A stretch of 64,000 nucleotides of DNA from Monomorium pharaonis (Eukaryota > Arthropoda > Insecta > Hymenoptera > Formicidae): NCBI RefSeq assembly GCF_013373865.1, contig NC_050470.1, forward strand, positions 14,334,873 to 14,398,872, read 5' to 3'. The position numbers and the translations under genes were made by a program. Shown here one piece after another: positions 54,158 to 64,000 of this stretch; position 1 is the stretch's first letter, and each line of letters opens with the position of its first letter. Below the pieces are notes generated by a model. That model searched no databases and was not told the origin of the DNA. It saw only the letters and a program-made list of their open reading frames with translations.

Positions 54158-54670
54158 ATGGCGCACGACGAGATCTTGGAAGCCATCAACGCCTATCTCA
54201 ACGATGACGAGGAATACGACCCAACACAGCCGGGCTTCGAGCGACCAGCTGTCGCTCCCGAGCAGCCAACAACAACGGCACGACCAGCGGCCAGAGTAGC
54301 CCTTGTCGGACATCGGAACGGACGGCTCATTCAGCCCTCCGACCGGCGGAACCAGACCAAGAACGCCTGGATGCTCCAGCCACCGCCCACCAGGCCACCA
54401 CGACCAAAACTGGCCACACCGCAGCCAGCAGCAACCGGAGAACAACGGCCGACCCTGGAGCCCATCCGAGTTTACGGACCGGCACCGCCACCGCCGATAC
54501 CCGTAGAGGTAGAGCCCGGGACCGTCGTGGACGTTCCTCACTTCTCGGTGCACGTGAGCCGGCAATACAAGGCCCGGCTAGGCAATCGACGATGGCACTT
54601 GCGCTTCGACAGCTGCGGACGACTGCGGTCCTGCAAAGAAAAATCTTACCCCCCAACTGAGAGGCAGTAA
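54158..54670 (+). CDS. accessory ORF between pol and the 3' LTR, unknown
   Basis: 170 residues from an ATG: an acidic start ('MAHDEILEAINAYLNDDEEY'), a Pro/Ala/Arg-rich middle ('APEQPTTTARPAARV', 'YGPAPPPPIPVEVEP') and a conserved-looking C-terminus ('VPHFSVHVSRQYKARL', 'WHLRFDSCGRLRS'). No transmembrane segment or signal peptide, so not env-like. I recall similar 3' ORFs in Gypsy elements of ants but know no function. The frame is intact while pol has two stops. Confidence 0.6.
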   Translation: MAHDEILEAINAYLNDDEEYDPTQPGFERPAVAPEQPTTTARPAARVALVGHRNGRLIQPSDRRNQTKNAWMLQPPPTRPPRPKLATPQPAATGEQRPTLEPIRVYGPAPPPPIPVEVEPGTVVDVPHFSVHVSRQYKARLGNRRWHLRFDSCGRLRSCKEKSYPPTERQ

Positions 54671-54698
54671 AAAGCACCTCAAATTCAGGTGCTATCTT

Positions 54699-54711
54699 GA
54701 GAGAGGGGTGG
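54699..54711 (+). promoter_or_regulatory. 3' polypurine tract
   Basis: GAGAGAGGGGTGG directly before the TGTAAC that opens the 3' LTR. Confidence 0.8.
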
Positions 54712-55598
54712 TGTAACAAACCGCCTTTTTTTTCGGTGACCAACGACCGCGGCCGGTCTGACCGACTACCCGCCAGACCGCGATATGGGCATCGGCCCAA
54801 TAATAAATCTTAAGAGTAGGCGACCGAGACAACGACCGTCTCGACGATCTCGATCCTCCCGCCAGCATCCCGCTCGGCGAAAGGTGGAGGACGGAGAAGC
54901 CCGAAGACCCCCGAGGGTCCACGAACCTCCGCCGAGAGCGGTATAAAAGATCGCCTCGACGGAGGAACAGTCACTTCTTGTTTATCCGGTGCCCGAGCTT
55001 TTCCCGATCCGCTCGGACACCACGAGAAGAGCGAACGCAGATTAGGGTAGAGCGTGCTCCGCCTTAGCCGAGAGTTCTCGGCTACGTTCGCGAAGAAGAA
55101 AACACGTCCTAGACTCCGAACCAGCAAAGTCGAGGGTGGAGTGTTCTCCGCCTTCGCCAAGGGTTCTTGGCCGCCGGTTCCATCCTCTCCTGACACGGTA
55201 TATAACAAACGGGGTAGAGTGTTCTCCGCCTCGCTCGAGTCTTCTCGGGATACCGTGACCAATTCGGCAAAACCCTACCCGTTTTCCGAGAAACGAGATC
55301 ACGCGCGCCGCGCACCACAACGGCCCGAAAACGATCACGCGCTCACCTCGAGACCCCGCCGCCACCGCGTCTCGTCAAGCTCGCCCGACCGCACAGCTGA
55401 CGCCGCGAGCACGCGCGCACCGCCGCAAGGAATATCCCGCTGCGGTACACTGTAAATAATTGTAAATAGATGTACAGATACCTTTCGACACAAAATATAC
55501 TTAATTATTATTAGAACGTACGCTTTTCGCTGTTTCTGCGGCCTTTCCTGCCCTAGTTCCCGATAAACTTGCCCGCGCAGGGAAACACGGCTGTTACA
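54712..55598 (+). repeat. 3' LTR (887 bp)
   Basis: Begins TGTAAC and ends GTTACA, a perfect 6-bp inverted border. TATAAAA at 54942-54948 with a CAGTCACTTC initiator-like stretch ~25 bp downstream marks the likely U3/R boundary. Three diverged tandem units around GTGTTCTCCGCCT...CGAG..TTCTCGG occur at about 55050, 55138 and 55217. The 5' LTR truncation coincides with the third. Confidence 0.9.
54942..54948 (+). promoter_or_regulatory. LTR TATA box
   Basis: GCGGTATAAAAGATCG in the 3' LTR. The corresponding region is missing from the 5' LTR. Confidence 0.7.
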
Positions 55599-56930
55599 AA
55601 GCATTAGTTTTAAAAAGATTCTTTGGTAATGTTCCATATGTCTTTTAGGTTTCATAACCGCAATCTTTTTTTCCAATTAAAAAAAACGTTAGTTTTAAAT
55701 TAACAATATTATTCTTATGTATAAGCAACAATATTTTAAAGAATTTGATATTCTTCTAAACATTCAGAAACATAGATTTTTTATGTAGATGTTTTAAGCA
55801 GTTATTATCCGTTTAAGATTATCAAATTCTATAAATAATACTTTACATTCTTGCCTATATATAAGAATAACATTGTTGATTTGAAAATAATGTTTTTTTT
55901 GTGTATATTCAAAGAACCAAAGAGAGAGATCATGTCAAAAAATAATAGTCACTCTTATATTATAGTACAAACTCAATATTCTTTTTTTATCAAATTTAAC
56001 AGATAAATTTTCATTTGAATTAACACAACGTAGTAATATATTAAAATAACAAGTAAACATATTGAATTTTAATTAAAAAATTTTAAGGACCAATTTTAAC
56101 ATAAATATAAAATAAGAGAATATATTTTGAATATATGAAAACACAATTCATGTAGAATATGTCTATTTGATTAAATCTAAATCTTCATGCTGATATTTAC
56201 TTGTGTGATACTAACAAGCATCTGTTCTCTTGTTTTCCCTAACTGTAAATAAATTTGTTACGAGAAAAAGACATTTCAGCCAGAATTCGAATAGGGTAAA
56301 CTTGGGTAAGATGACCATAGTTACAATTAACATATTTTTGTTACGAGGGTAACGTTCATCGCGACAGCATAACTGTAATTATGCCTCATCCGGATGGATA
56401 TTTAACTATGTACCTTATTCGATATTTATTCGACAATAATTCTTTGCTTTATTGGAAAATTATAGTACATGTGATATGAATATATAAATTATAACTAACA
56501 GTAAATAATAAAATGCACTCATAAAATATTAATAATTATTAAGTACCTCATAATTTTTAGAATGTTAGAATGTTTAGTACTTTTATTAATAGCTTTACGT
56601 AAAATAAATTTTTATAAGGATTGAAATGTATAACTTTTTCCCAAATATCTATTTTATATAATTTTCTTATATTAAAACATAAGGATTATATATTCATTAA
56701 AAAATAAGTTTTTATAATAATTTTTTATATTTCAATGTTTTAAATTTCTTTTTATTTATTTATTTATTTTTATTTTCTTGAAAAAAATAACACAACATTT
56801 ATTATACTTTAATGTACATGTTTTTATAGATCTTTTATTTACATTATCCTTTTTATATAACAACAAATTTTTAAATAATTAAATTCTTTTATTGCTGCAT
56901 TTTGTTACTCACTGTTAATAAATCTATATA
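55599..56930. other. AT-rich, no gene supported
   Basis: No coding signal. From about 56790 it becomes the outer part of the left palindrome arm (complement near 63900-63999). Confidence 0.5.
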
Positions 56931-57716
56931 CACTCAGCAGCAAAAAAAGCGGTACACTTAAAATTTCGGAAAATTTTAAATGATTATATCTTGGTAAATA
57001 ATAAAGATAAAATTTTTTCTCCAAAAGAAAAATAAAGCTTAAAGTGTCCATTTTAAGAATATTTTAATAGCAATTATGCGTATTTTTTTAAAAATGGCGA
57101 ATGACAAAGTTAGAAGATGAAAATTGATAAATAAAGATCTGAGTTTGCGGCGATGCATGGCGTGAATCAGGTGTCACAGCCCAATGGAATAAAATGCAAA
57201 TAAAAATATAGAGTATAAGCTTTAAAATGCTTTTTTACAGAGTTCAAAGCAATAATTTTTCACTGAGTCATTAAAATTTGAATTAAAAAACAGCTTTTCT
57301 CTGAAAACTTGCATAATTCAGCGAAAAATTATTGTATCAGTAAAAAAGCATTTTAGACAATACTTTATACTTTTAAATGTTTTTTGTCCCATTGGGCTGT
57401 GACACCTACTTTACGCCACGCGTTGTCGCAAGCTCGAATACTTATTTATCAACTTTGCATGCTCTTTCCTTGTCATCCACCATTGTGAAAAATGTTTGCC
57501 TACAATTTCGATACAAATTTCATTGAAACATTGAAAGTATGGTTTCAAAAGTATGGTTAGGGCAATTAACTTTTGAACTTCAACAGCCAAATTTATTGTT
57601 CTCATGTCAAATGTATCAATTTAAAGACCTGGAAAGTATAAAAACAAAATTTGATTCAAGATTTTCATTTTTCGCAATCATTACACGAAATAAAGATACG
57701 ATTTGTGGAACGCACA

Positions 57717-57747
<31 letters not shown>

Positions 57748-57810
57748 GCGCAGAGAGAGGGGGGGAGGGAGAGGGAGAGAGAGAGGGAGAGAGAGAGGGA
57801 GAGAGAGAGA

Positions 57811-57863
<53 letters not shown>

Positions 57864-58618
57864 GATGCAATTCTGACCAGTCAAAATGTATGCGGATCAT
57901 ATTGAAAAAAATTGCAACAATAATTTGAGCTAACGATTTTGGTATCTTAAAACGTAAATAGTTTCTTTATTTCGTAATATTAATTGCAAAAATTTACGAT
58001 CTTGAATCGAATTTTGTTGCAAACATTTTTCAAAATGGTAAGGAATGGTGAATGACAAGGAAAGAGCATGCAAAGTTGATAAATAAGTATTCGAACATGC
58101 GACAACGCGTGGGGTAAAGTAGATGTCACAGCCCAATAAGATGAAAAACATCTAAAAGTATAGAGTATTGTCTTTAAAATACTTTTTTACGGAGCTTGAT
58201 ACGATAATTTTTCGTTAATTTATGCAAGTTTAAAAAGAAAAGCTGTTTTTTAATTCAAATTTTAATTATTCATCGAAAAATGATCGCACCAAATTCTGTA
58301 AAAAAGCATTTTAAAGCTAATACTCTATATTTTTATTTGCATTTTATTCCATTAGGCTGTGACACCTGATTCACGCCATGCATCGCCGCAAACTCAGATC
58401 TTTATTTATCAATTTTGCAACTTCTAACTTTGTCATCCACCATTTTTTTTAAAAATAGCCACGCATAATTGCTATTAAAATATTCTTAAAGTGGACACTT
58501 TAAACTTTATTTTCCTTTTTGAGAAGAATTTTTATCTTTATAATTTACCAAGTTATCATTTAAAATTTCGTAAAATTTTCCGAAATTTTAAGTGTACCGT
58601 TTTTTTTACTACTGAGTG
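56931..58618. mobile_element. 1.69-kb TA-flanked foldback element
   Basis: TA|CACTCAGCAGCAAAAAAAGCGG ... CCGTTTTTTTTACTACTGAGTG|TA. Inverted arms of about 650-680 bp flank a microsatellite core at 57714-57863. The matching position on the opposite palindrome arm (around 63890) is an empty site, which confirms the borders and dates the insertion after the palindrome. No transposase. Confidence 0.9.
57714..57863. repeat. (CA)n(CG)n(GA)n compound microsatellite
   Basis: CACACA, then CGCGCG, then about 110 bp of GA with G runs at the loop of the foldback element. Arg/Glu and Ser/Leu repeat frames here are artefacts. Confidence 0.95.
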
Positions 58619-59272
58619 TATTTATAGTATGTGTACTATAATTTTTTATTTTAAAGTAAATGAAATTTTGTAAAAAAACATTTTTTGCGTGTGCATTACA
58701 GTTTATAAGAATATTTTGTAATTTAAGAGAAAAATAAATATAAATTTAAAAAACTTATATAAATTAGAATATATAATAATTATATTATTATTTGTTATTA
58801 TTATTATTTATCATTATTTACTATTTATTATTATTATTTATCATTATTTATTATTTATTTATTTTTTTTATTTATCATTATTTATTATTTACTATTTTTT
58901 ATTTAATATTTGTTTTCCATTAGTATATATTTATATTGTATAAATTTTTTATATTATAACAAAGATTATTTATTTAATATTTGTTAAATAATTTTTAATA
59001 TTTAAGTTTGTTTACTTTATTTTCTTTATTCATTTATTTATTATTTTTTGGAAGTAATTACGAAACATTTTTTATATACTTTAATGTAATAAAAAAATTA
59101 CAAAACATTTTTTATATTTTTTAATATATGTATATGTAATAAATGTTTTTTTATAGATTTTGAATTTACTTAATTCTTTTTATATAAACACAACATATTC
59201 TCAAGAATAATTTTTTGAGAGATTTAAAGTGAATTAAATTTAAAGAAACTATGCATAAAATTAAGTACTTAC

Positions 59273-59391
59273 ACAGTTGAGTCGTAAATTTGTATAGAAT
59301 CTATAATTTCATTAGATGATAATAGATCCTCTGGATCAACTCTTTCCAATTCTTTCTGTAAGAGATCCACCTCTGTGTCCAAATCTGTCAT
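59273..59391 (-). CDS. small first exon, unknown gene
   Basis: Minus strand: ATG at 59389-59391, open for 39 codons, ending at ACTGT|GTAAGT (phase 2). It encodes 'MTDLDTEVDLLQKELERVD' and 'PEDLLSSNEIIDS'. Two decayed paralogues lie on the other arm in the opposite direction. No downstream exon was found within the arm, so the gene is either truncated or has a very long first intron. No family recognised. Confidence 0.45.
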
Positions 59392-60760
59392 TTTTTTCTA
59401 ATTCTAAATTAATAAAATATAAAAGGAAACATTAAAATCATATAAACATTTTTAATTAAAGCAAAATAGAAAAAGTGAAAAGAAAATTGAAAAAACAATA
59501 CAAAAAAACCAAAAAATATAAATTATAAAAAAGGAAATGGGACTAGAAAAAAAGGAAAAAAGAGGGAAAGAAAAAGAAGTGAAAAATTGAGAAAAGAGAA
59601 AGGAAGAGGGTAGAAACGAGCGCAAGGATATAAGAACAAATAAATTTGAAAATAAGAGCAAGAGAACGAAAAATCGAAAGCAAAAGAATGAAAACGTAAG
59701 TGTTAGAAAAAAGCAAGAAGATTCGAAAATGAAACAACAAAAAAGTACATAATAAAAAAATGAGATTGTGCAAACATTAAAATAAGAGAGTATAAAAATG
59801 CAAGAATATGAAAGCATCAGCGTGATAATACAAAAAACGAGAGAGCATGAATGTGTGAGGAAATGAAATCGCGAGAATGCGTAAATGCTAACATAAGTAA
59901 GAGATAGAAAACATAACAAATTTTAAATTATAATACTCACATTTCTTTTATTAAAATAATATTTTTAATATATTTCCTTTCCTTCTTTTCTTCCTTTTTT
60001 TTGCAATTAAATTAAAATCTTTAAAATATATTTTAAATTAATTGAACTTTTTATTATTTCACGTCCTTTTGCGTTAATATGTAATGACTAAATCATTTGT
60101 TATAAATATTTAGAACAAACAAAATACAATTTTTCCATCGATACTCTTACGGTGTCGACTTCATAGTAAATACTGACTTCACAGTAAATAGTGACGGATG
60201 TCATTTATGGTTATTGTGACTAAAAGAAAGAAGAAATTTTATTTTATTAAAACAAAAATTGTAAATGTGAGTAATTACAGTGACATTTTAAATTTTGTTA
60301 TGTATTATGTATTCTGTTTTTCTTTCATTCTCGTGATTTCGTTCTTTCACATTTTTATGCTCTCACTTTTTTGTATTCTCGCGCTGATATTTTCGCATTC
60401 TTGAATTCTTATACTGTCTTATTCTTATATTCCCACGATTTTAATTTCTTATTACGTACTTTACTATTTTTTCATTTTCACTTTTTCATGCTTTTTTATA
60501 CTAATACAATTACATTTTTGTTCTTACGTTTATACTCTTTTCATATTTCTTGGTTTTTTATTCTGTTTTTTTTTCTTTTTTAGTTTTTCTTCTTTGCTTT
60601 TATTCTTTTACACTTTTGTTTTTACGTTTTTACTCTTTTCATATTTCTTGGTTCTTTATTCTGTTTTTGTTCCTTTTCAGTTTTCTTCTTTGCTTTTATT
60701 CTTAAAATTGTTTACATATTTTTAATGGTTTATTTTATATTTTAATATAGGATTTAAAAA

Positions 60761-60882
60761 ATATCAAATGTAGACACAATAGGTACAACTCTAAAATAAG
60801 AATTGAAAAAACTTGATCCAATTAAATTATTATCTGAAGAAATTATAAATCCATATAAATTCACGATTCAATTATGTAAGTA
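60761..60882 (+). pseudogene. decayed paralogue of the 59273-59391 exon
   Basis: Follows an acceptor-like TTTTAATATAG. The start codon is lost (ATA) and there are stops, but it keeps a decayed 'LDPIKLLSEEI' and a TGTAAGTAT donor. Confidence 0.6.
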
Positions 60883-62150
60883 TATAAATTTATGCATAGC
60901 TTTTTAAAACTAATTTATTTTAAATTCTAAAAAAATCATTTTTTAGAATTTGTCATTATATAAAAAAGATAAAGTAAATAATCTATAAAACAATATTTAT
61001 TACATGTATATTAAGGTATATATAAAATGTTTTACTTTCTTCAAAAAAAAAGTAAACAAATTAAAAATAAATTTTAAAATGTATTTTATATTTTATTTTT
61101 TTTTAAAACTTATTTTATATTAAAAAATTAAATAAAATTAATGTATATTGCCAATTATTTATGTTTTTAAATTTATTTCAATTTATTTATTAAAGTTTTT
61201 TTTAATTACAAAACAGTTTTCATATATTTTAATGTATATATAATAAATGGTTTTTTACAATTTTTTAGTGTACTTTATTCTATTATATAACAACAAATTA
61301 AAAAAAAAATTTTGTTAATTCAAAGTGATTTATTATCGTATTGGAAATCTATAGTATAGCTATAAAAATTTATTTCTTAGAATTTATTGTTGTTATATAA
61401 AAAAAGATAAATTAAATTTAAAATCTATTAAGAAAACGACAATGTAGCAGAAAATAATTTTGATTACTGCCAGTAATAATTAACAAACAAGTTGATGGTT
61501 TAAGGTTGACTCAACTGGCATTTATTTATTTGATTAATAGTTACATGACATTTCGACCCTAGCTTTGGACCCTTATCAAGTGATATAACAGAAAGTCAAA
61601 AACGCATGCTTAAAACCGTTTTAAAGTTTTATTATTTTATTTTATTAAAACGAAAATTGTAAATGTGAGTGATTACAGTGACATTTTAAATTTTGTTATG
61701 TATTCTGTTTTTCTTTCATTCTCGTGATTTCGTTTTTTCACATTTTCATGCTCTCTTACTTTTTTGTATTCTTGCGTTGATATTTTTGCATTCTTGCATT
61801 CTTATATCTTATTCTTATATTCCCACGATTTTAATTTCTTATTACGTACTTTACTATTTTTTCATTTTCACTTCTTCATGCTTTTTTATACTAATACAAT
61901 TTCATTTTTGTTCTTACGTTTATACTCTTTTCCTATTTCTTGGTTTTTTATTCTGTTTTTTTTTCTTTTTTGGTTTCTCTTCTTTGCTTTTATTCTTTTA
62001 CACTTTTGTTCTTACGTTTTTACTCTTTTCATATTTCTTGGTTCTTTATTCTGTTTTTGTTCCTTTGCGGTTTTCTTTTTTGCTTTTATTCTTAAAATTG
62101 TTTACATATTTTTAATGGTTTATTTTATATTTTAATATAGGATTAAAAAA

Positions 62151-62275
62151 ATGTCAAATATAGACGCAATAGGTACACAACTCTAAAATGAGAATTGAAA
62201 AAACTTGATCCAATTAAATTATTATCTGAAGAAATTATAAATCCATATAAATTCACGATTTAATTATGTAAGTAT
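62151..62275 (+). pseudogene. second decayed paralogue of the 59273-59391 exon
   Basis: The ATG is kept ('MSNIDAIGTQL', then a stop and frameshift), followed by 'KLDPIKLLSEEIINPYKF' and a donor-like TGTAAGTAT. Confidence 0.6.
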
Positions 62276-64000
62276 ATAAATTTATGCATAGCTTTTTAAA
62301 ACTAATTTATTTTAAATTCTAAAAAAATTATTTTTTAGAATTTGTCATTATATAAAAAAGATAAAGTAAATAATCTATAAAACAATATTTATTACATGTA
62401 TATTAAGGTATATATAAAATGTTTTTACTTTCTTCAAAAAATAAACAAGTAAACAAATTAAAAATAAATTTTAAAATGTATTTTATATTTTAATTTTTTT
62501 AAAAACTTATTTTATATTAAAAGATTAAATAAAATTAATGTATATTGGCAATTATTTATGTTTTTAAATTTATTTCAATTTATTTATTAAAGTTTTTTTT
62601 AATTACAAAACATTTTTCATATATTTTAATGTATATATAATAAATGGTTTTTTACAATTTTTTAGTGTACTTTATTCTATTATATAACCACAAATTTAAA
62701 AAAAATTTTTTTTTAATTTAAAGTGATTTATTATCGTTTTGGAAATCTATAGTATAGCTATAAAAATTTATTTCTTAGAATTTATTGTTGTTATATAAAA
62801 AAAAGTAAATTAAATTTAAAATCTATTAAGAAAACGACAATGTAGCAGAAAATCATTTTGATTACTGCCAGTAATAATTAACAAACAAGTTGATGGTTTA
62901 AGGTTGACTCAACTGGCATTTATTTATTTGATTAATAGTTACACGACATTTCGACCCTAGCTTTGGACCCTTATCAAGTGATATAACAGAAAGTCAGAAA
63001 CGCATGTTTAAAACCGTTTTAAAGTTTTATTATTTTATTTTATTAAAACGAAAATTGTAAATGTGAGTCATTACAGTGACATTTTAAATTTTGTTATGTA
63101 TTCTATTTTTCTTTCATTCTCGTGATTTCGTTCTTTCACATTTTCATGCTCTCTCATTTTTTTGTATTCTCGCGTTGATATTTTCGCATTCTTGCATTCT
63201 TATACCGTCTTATTCTTATATTCCCACGATTTTATTTTATTATTACGTACTTTACTATTTTTTCATTTTCACTTCATGTTTTTTGAGAAACGCATGTTTA
63301 AAACTTTTAAAGTTTTAAACATGCGTTTTTGACTTTTTGGTATAACACTTGATAAAGATCCAAAGCTAGGGCTGAAATGTCGTGTAACTATTAATGATAT
63401 AAATAATGATATAAATAAATGCCAGTTGAATCTATTAAAAAAACATATAATACATGTACATTAAAATATATAAAAAATATTTCGTAATTTCTTCCAAAAA
63501 ATAATAAATAAATGAATAAATAAAATAAAGTTAACAAACTTGAATATTAAAAATTATTTTAAAAATATATTATTAAATAAATAATTTCTATGTTTCAATA
63601 AAAAAATTTATACAATATAAATATATACTTTTAGAAAACAAGTATTGTACATGTTAAGTTTTATAAAAATTTATTTTATATAAAAGAATTAATAAAATAA
63701 TTGAAACATATATTCTAACTTTATAAAGTATAAAATAATAATTAATATTTTATAATTATGTTATAATTACTATAAATTTCCTAAACATTTTTATAAACTA
63801 TAATGTACACGTAAAAAATGTTTTTTTTACAAACTTTTAATTAACTTAAATGAAAATCTATAGTACACGTAAATGTATAAATATTTATTAACAGTGAATA
63901 ATGCAGCAATAAAAAAATTTAAATATTAAAAAAAAATTTGTTGTTATATAAAAAGGATAATGTAAATATCTATAAAAACGTTTTTTTTTTTAATGTATAA

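Larger units (their letters stand above)
49607..55598 (+). mobile_element. Ty3/Gypsy LTR retrotransposon, 5' LTR truncated
   Basis: Layout: partial 5' LTR (49607-49989), Lys-type primer site, gag, pol in the -1 frame (protease, RT, RNase H, integrase), an extra ORF, a polypurine tract and a full 3' LTR (54712-55598, TGTAAC...GTTACA). GC-rich relative to the genome. Pol carries two in-frame stops. The 5' LTR lacks the region holding the TATA box, so the copy cannot make its own genomic RNA. Confidence 0.93.
60237..63300. repeat. ~1.4-kb tandem repeat (2.2 units)
   Basis: AAAATTGTAAATGTGAGT(A/G/C)A starts units at about 60250, 61655 and 63053. TAAGGTTGACTCAACTGGCA is at 61501 and 62899, a period of ~1398 bp. 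The third unit breaks off near 63280 and turns into an inverted fragment (about 63300-63430). T-rich Phe/Leu frames in it are not genes. Confidence 0.88.
56790..63999. repeat. large head-to-head palindrome, axis ~60100
   Basis: The left arm (about 56790-59955, minus the foldback insertion) pairs with segments of the right arm. 59440-59950 pairs with 60245-60720, 58980-59110 with 63460-63560, and 56800-56920 with 63890-63999. The spacer is about 59960-60240. The right arm is longer because it holds extra tandem copies. Confidence 0.75.

Noticed and set aside
50539..54800. Many minus-strand frames across the Gypsy element
   Set aside because: High GC lowers stop frequency; they mirror gag/pol and lack any recognisable domain.
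60198..63318. Phe/Leu-rich membrane-like open frames, on several strands
   Set aside because: T-rich tandem repeats; frames are not conserved between units and have no start context or homology. The A-rich complement at 59452-59919 is the same sequence inverted.

Overview
The window is animal nuclear DNA: very AT-rich, with spliced genes and a dense load of insect-type transposable elements. The transposase types, non-LTR and LTR elements, and DUF4806-like genes are those I know from Hymenoptera. An ant is my best guess, but that is inference. There is no bacterial operon, CRISPR array or intact structural RNA gene.

Host-like (or formerly host-like) coding content is small. Three genes belong to one family, with an N-terminal 'VV(E/K)F...(A/G)...WL...WPP' module and/or a DUF4806-like C-terminus. 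Copy A (1.3-3.8 kb, +) has the C-terminal half plus a central 243-nt exon present three times in tandem. Copy B (15.2-19.9 kb, -) has five phase-compatible exons but lacks the last two, and exon 4 is split by a 3.0-kb foldback element. Copy C (28.8-31.2 kb, +) is split by a 0.95-kb element, carries one stop and is truncated. An RPA-like OB-fold gene lies at 36.1-37.1 kb (-). A small first exon at 59.3 kb (-) has decayed paralogues on the other arm of a large palindrome.

Mobile DNA by region. 0.6-9.8 kb: hairpin and foldback elements, a TTAA-flanked 1.27-kb foldback and a truncated LINE fragment. 11.4-22.5 kb: a segment bounded by inverted repeats that contains gene B, an intact DD41D Tc1/mariner-superfamily element, a TTA-flanked foldback and a 1.25-kb TA-flanked element with a 5S-rRNA-like stretch. 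23.7-28.4 kb: a CACTA-like transposase with two stops, interrupted by a 2.43-kb ORF1-only LINE with a 16-bp target duplication. 37.8-49.4 kb: an 11.6-kb TA-flanked element with ~1.1-kb inverted arms, carrying two LINEs inside (GA)n tracts. 49.6-55.6 kb: a Ty3/Gypsy retrotransposon with a truncated 5' LTR. 56.8-64 kb: a large palindrome with internal 1.4-kb tandem repeats and a TA-flanked foldback insertion.

The most interesting signals are these. Both LINEs have ORF1 and ORF2 in one reading frame separated by a single stop codon; in one the stop sits in the exact UAG-CAA-UUA leaky context, and in the other ORF2 has no usable AUG. Copy A carries a tandem triplication of a symmetric phase-1 exon. 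There is an ORF1-only ('half-LINE') retroelement. A DNA transposon contains 5S-derived sequence. The Gypsy element has a canonical GGGAAAC slippery heptamer in phase within its gag/pol overlap.
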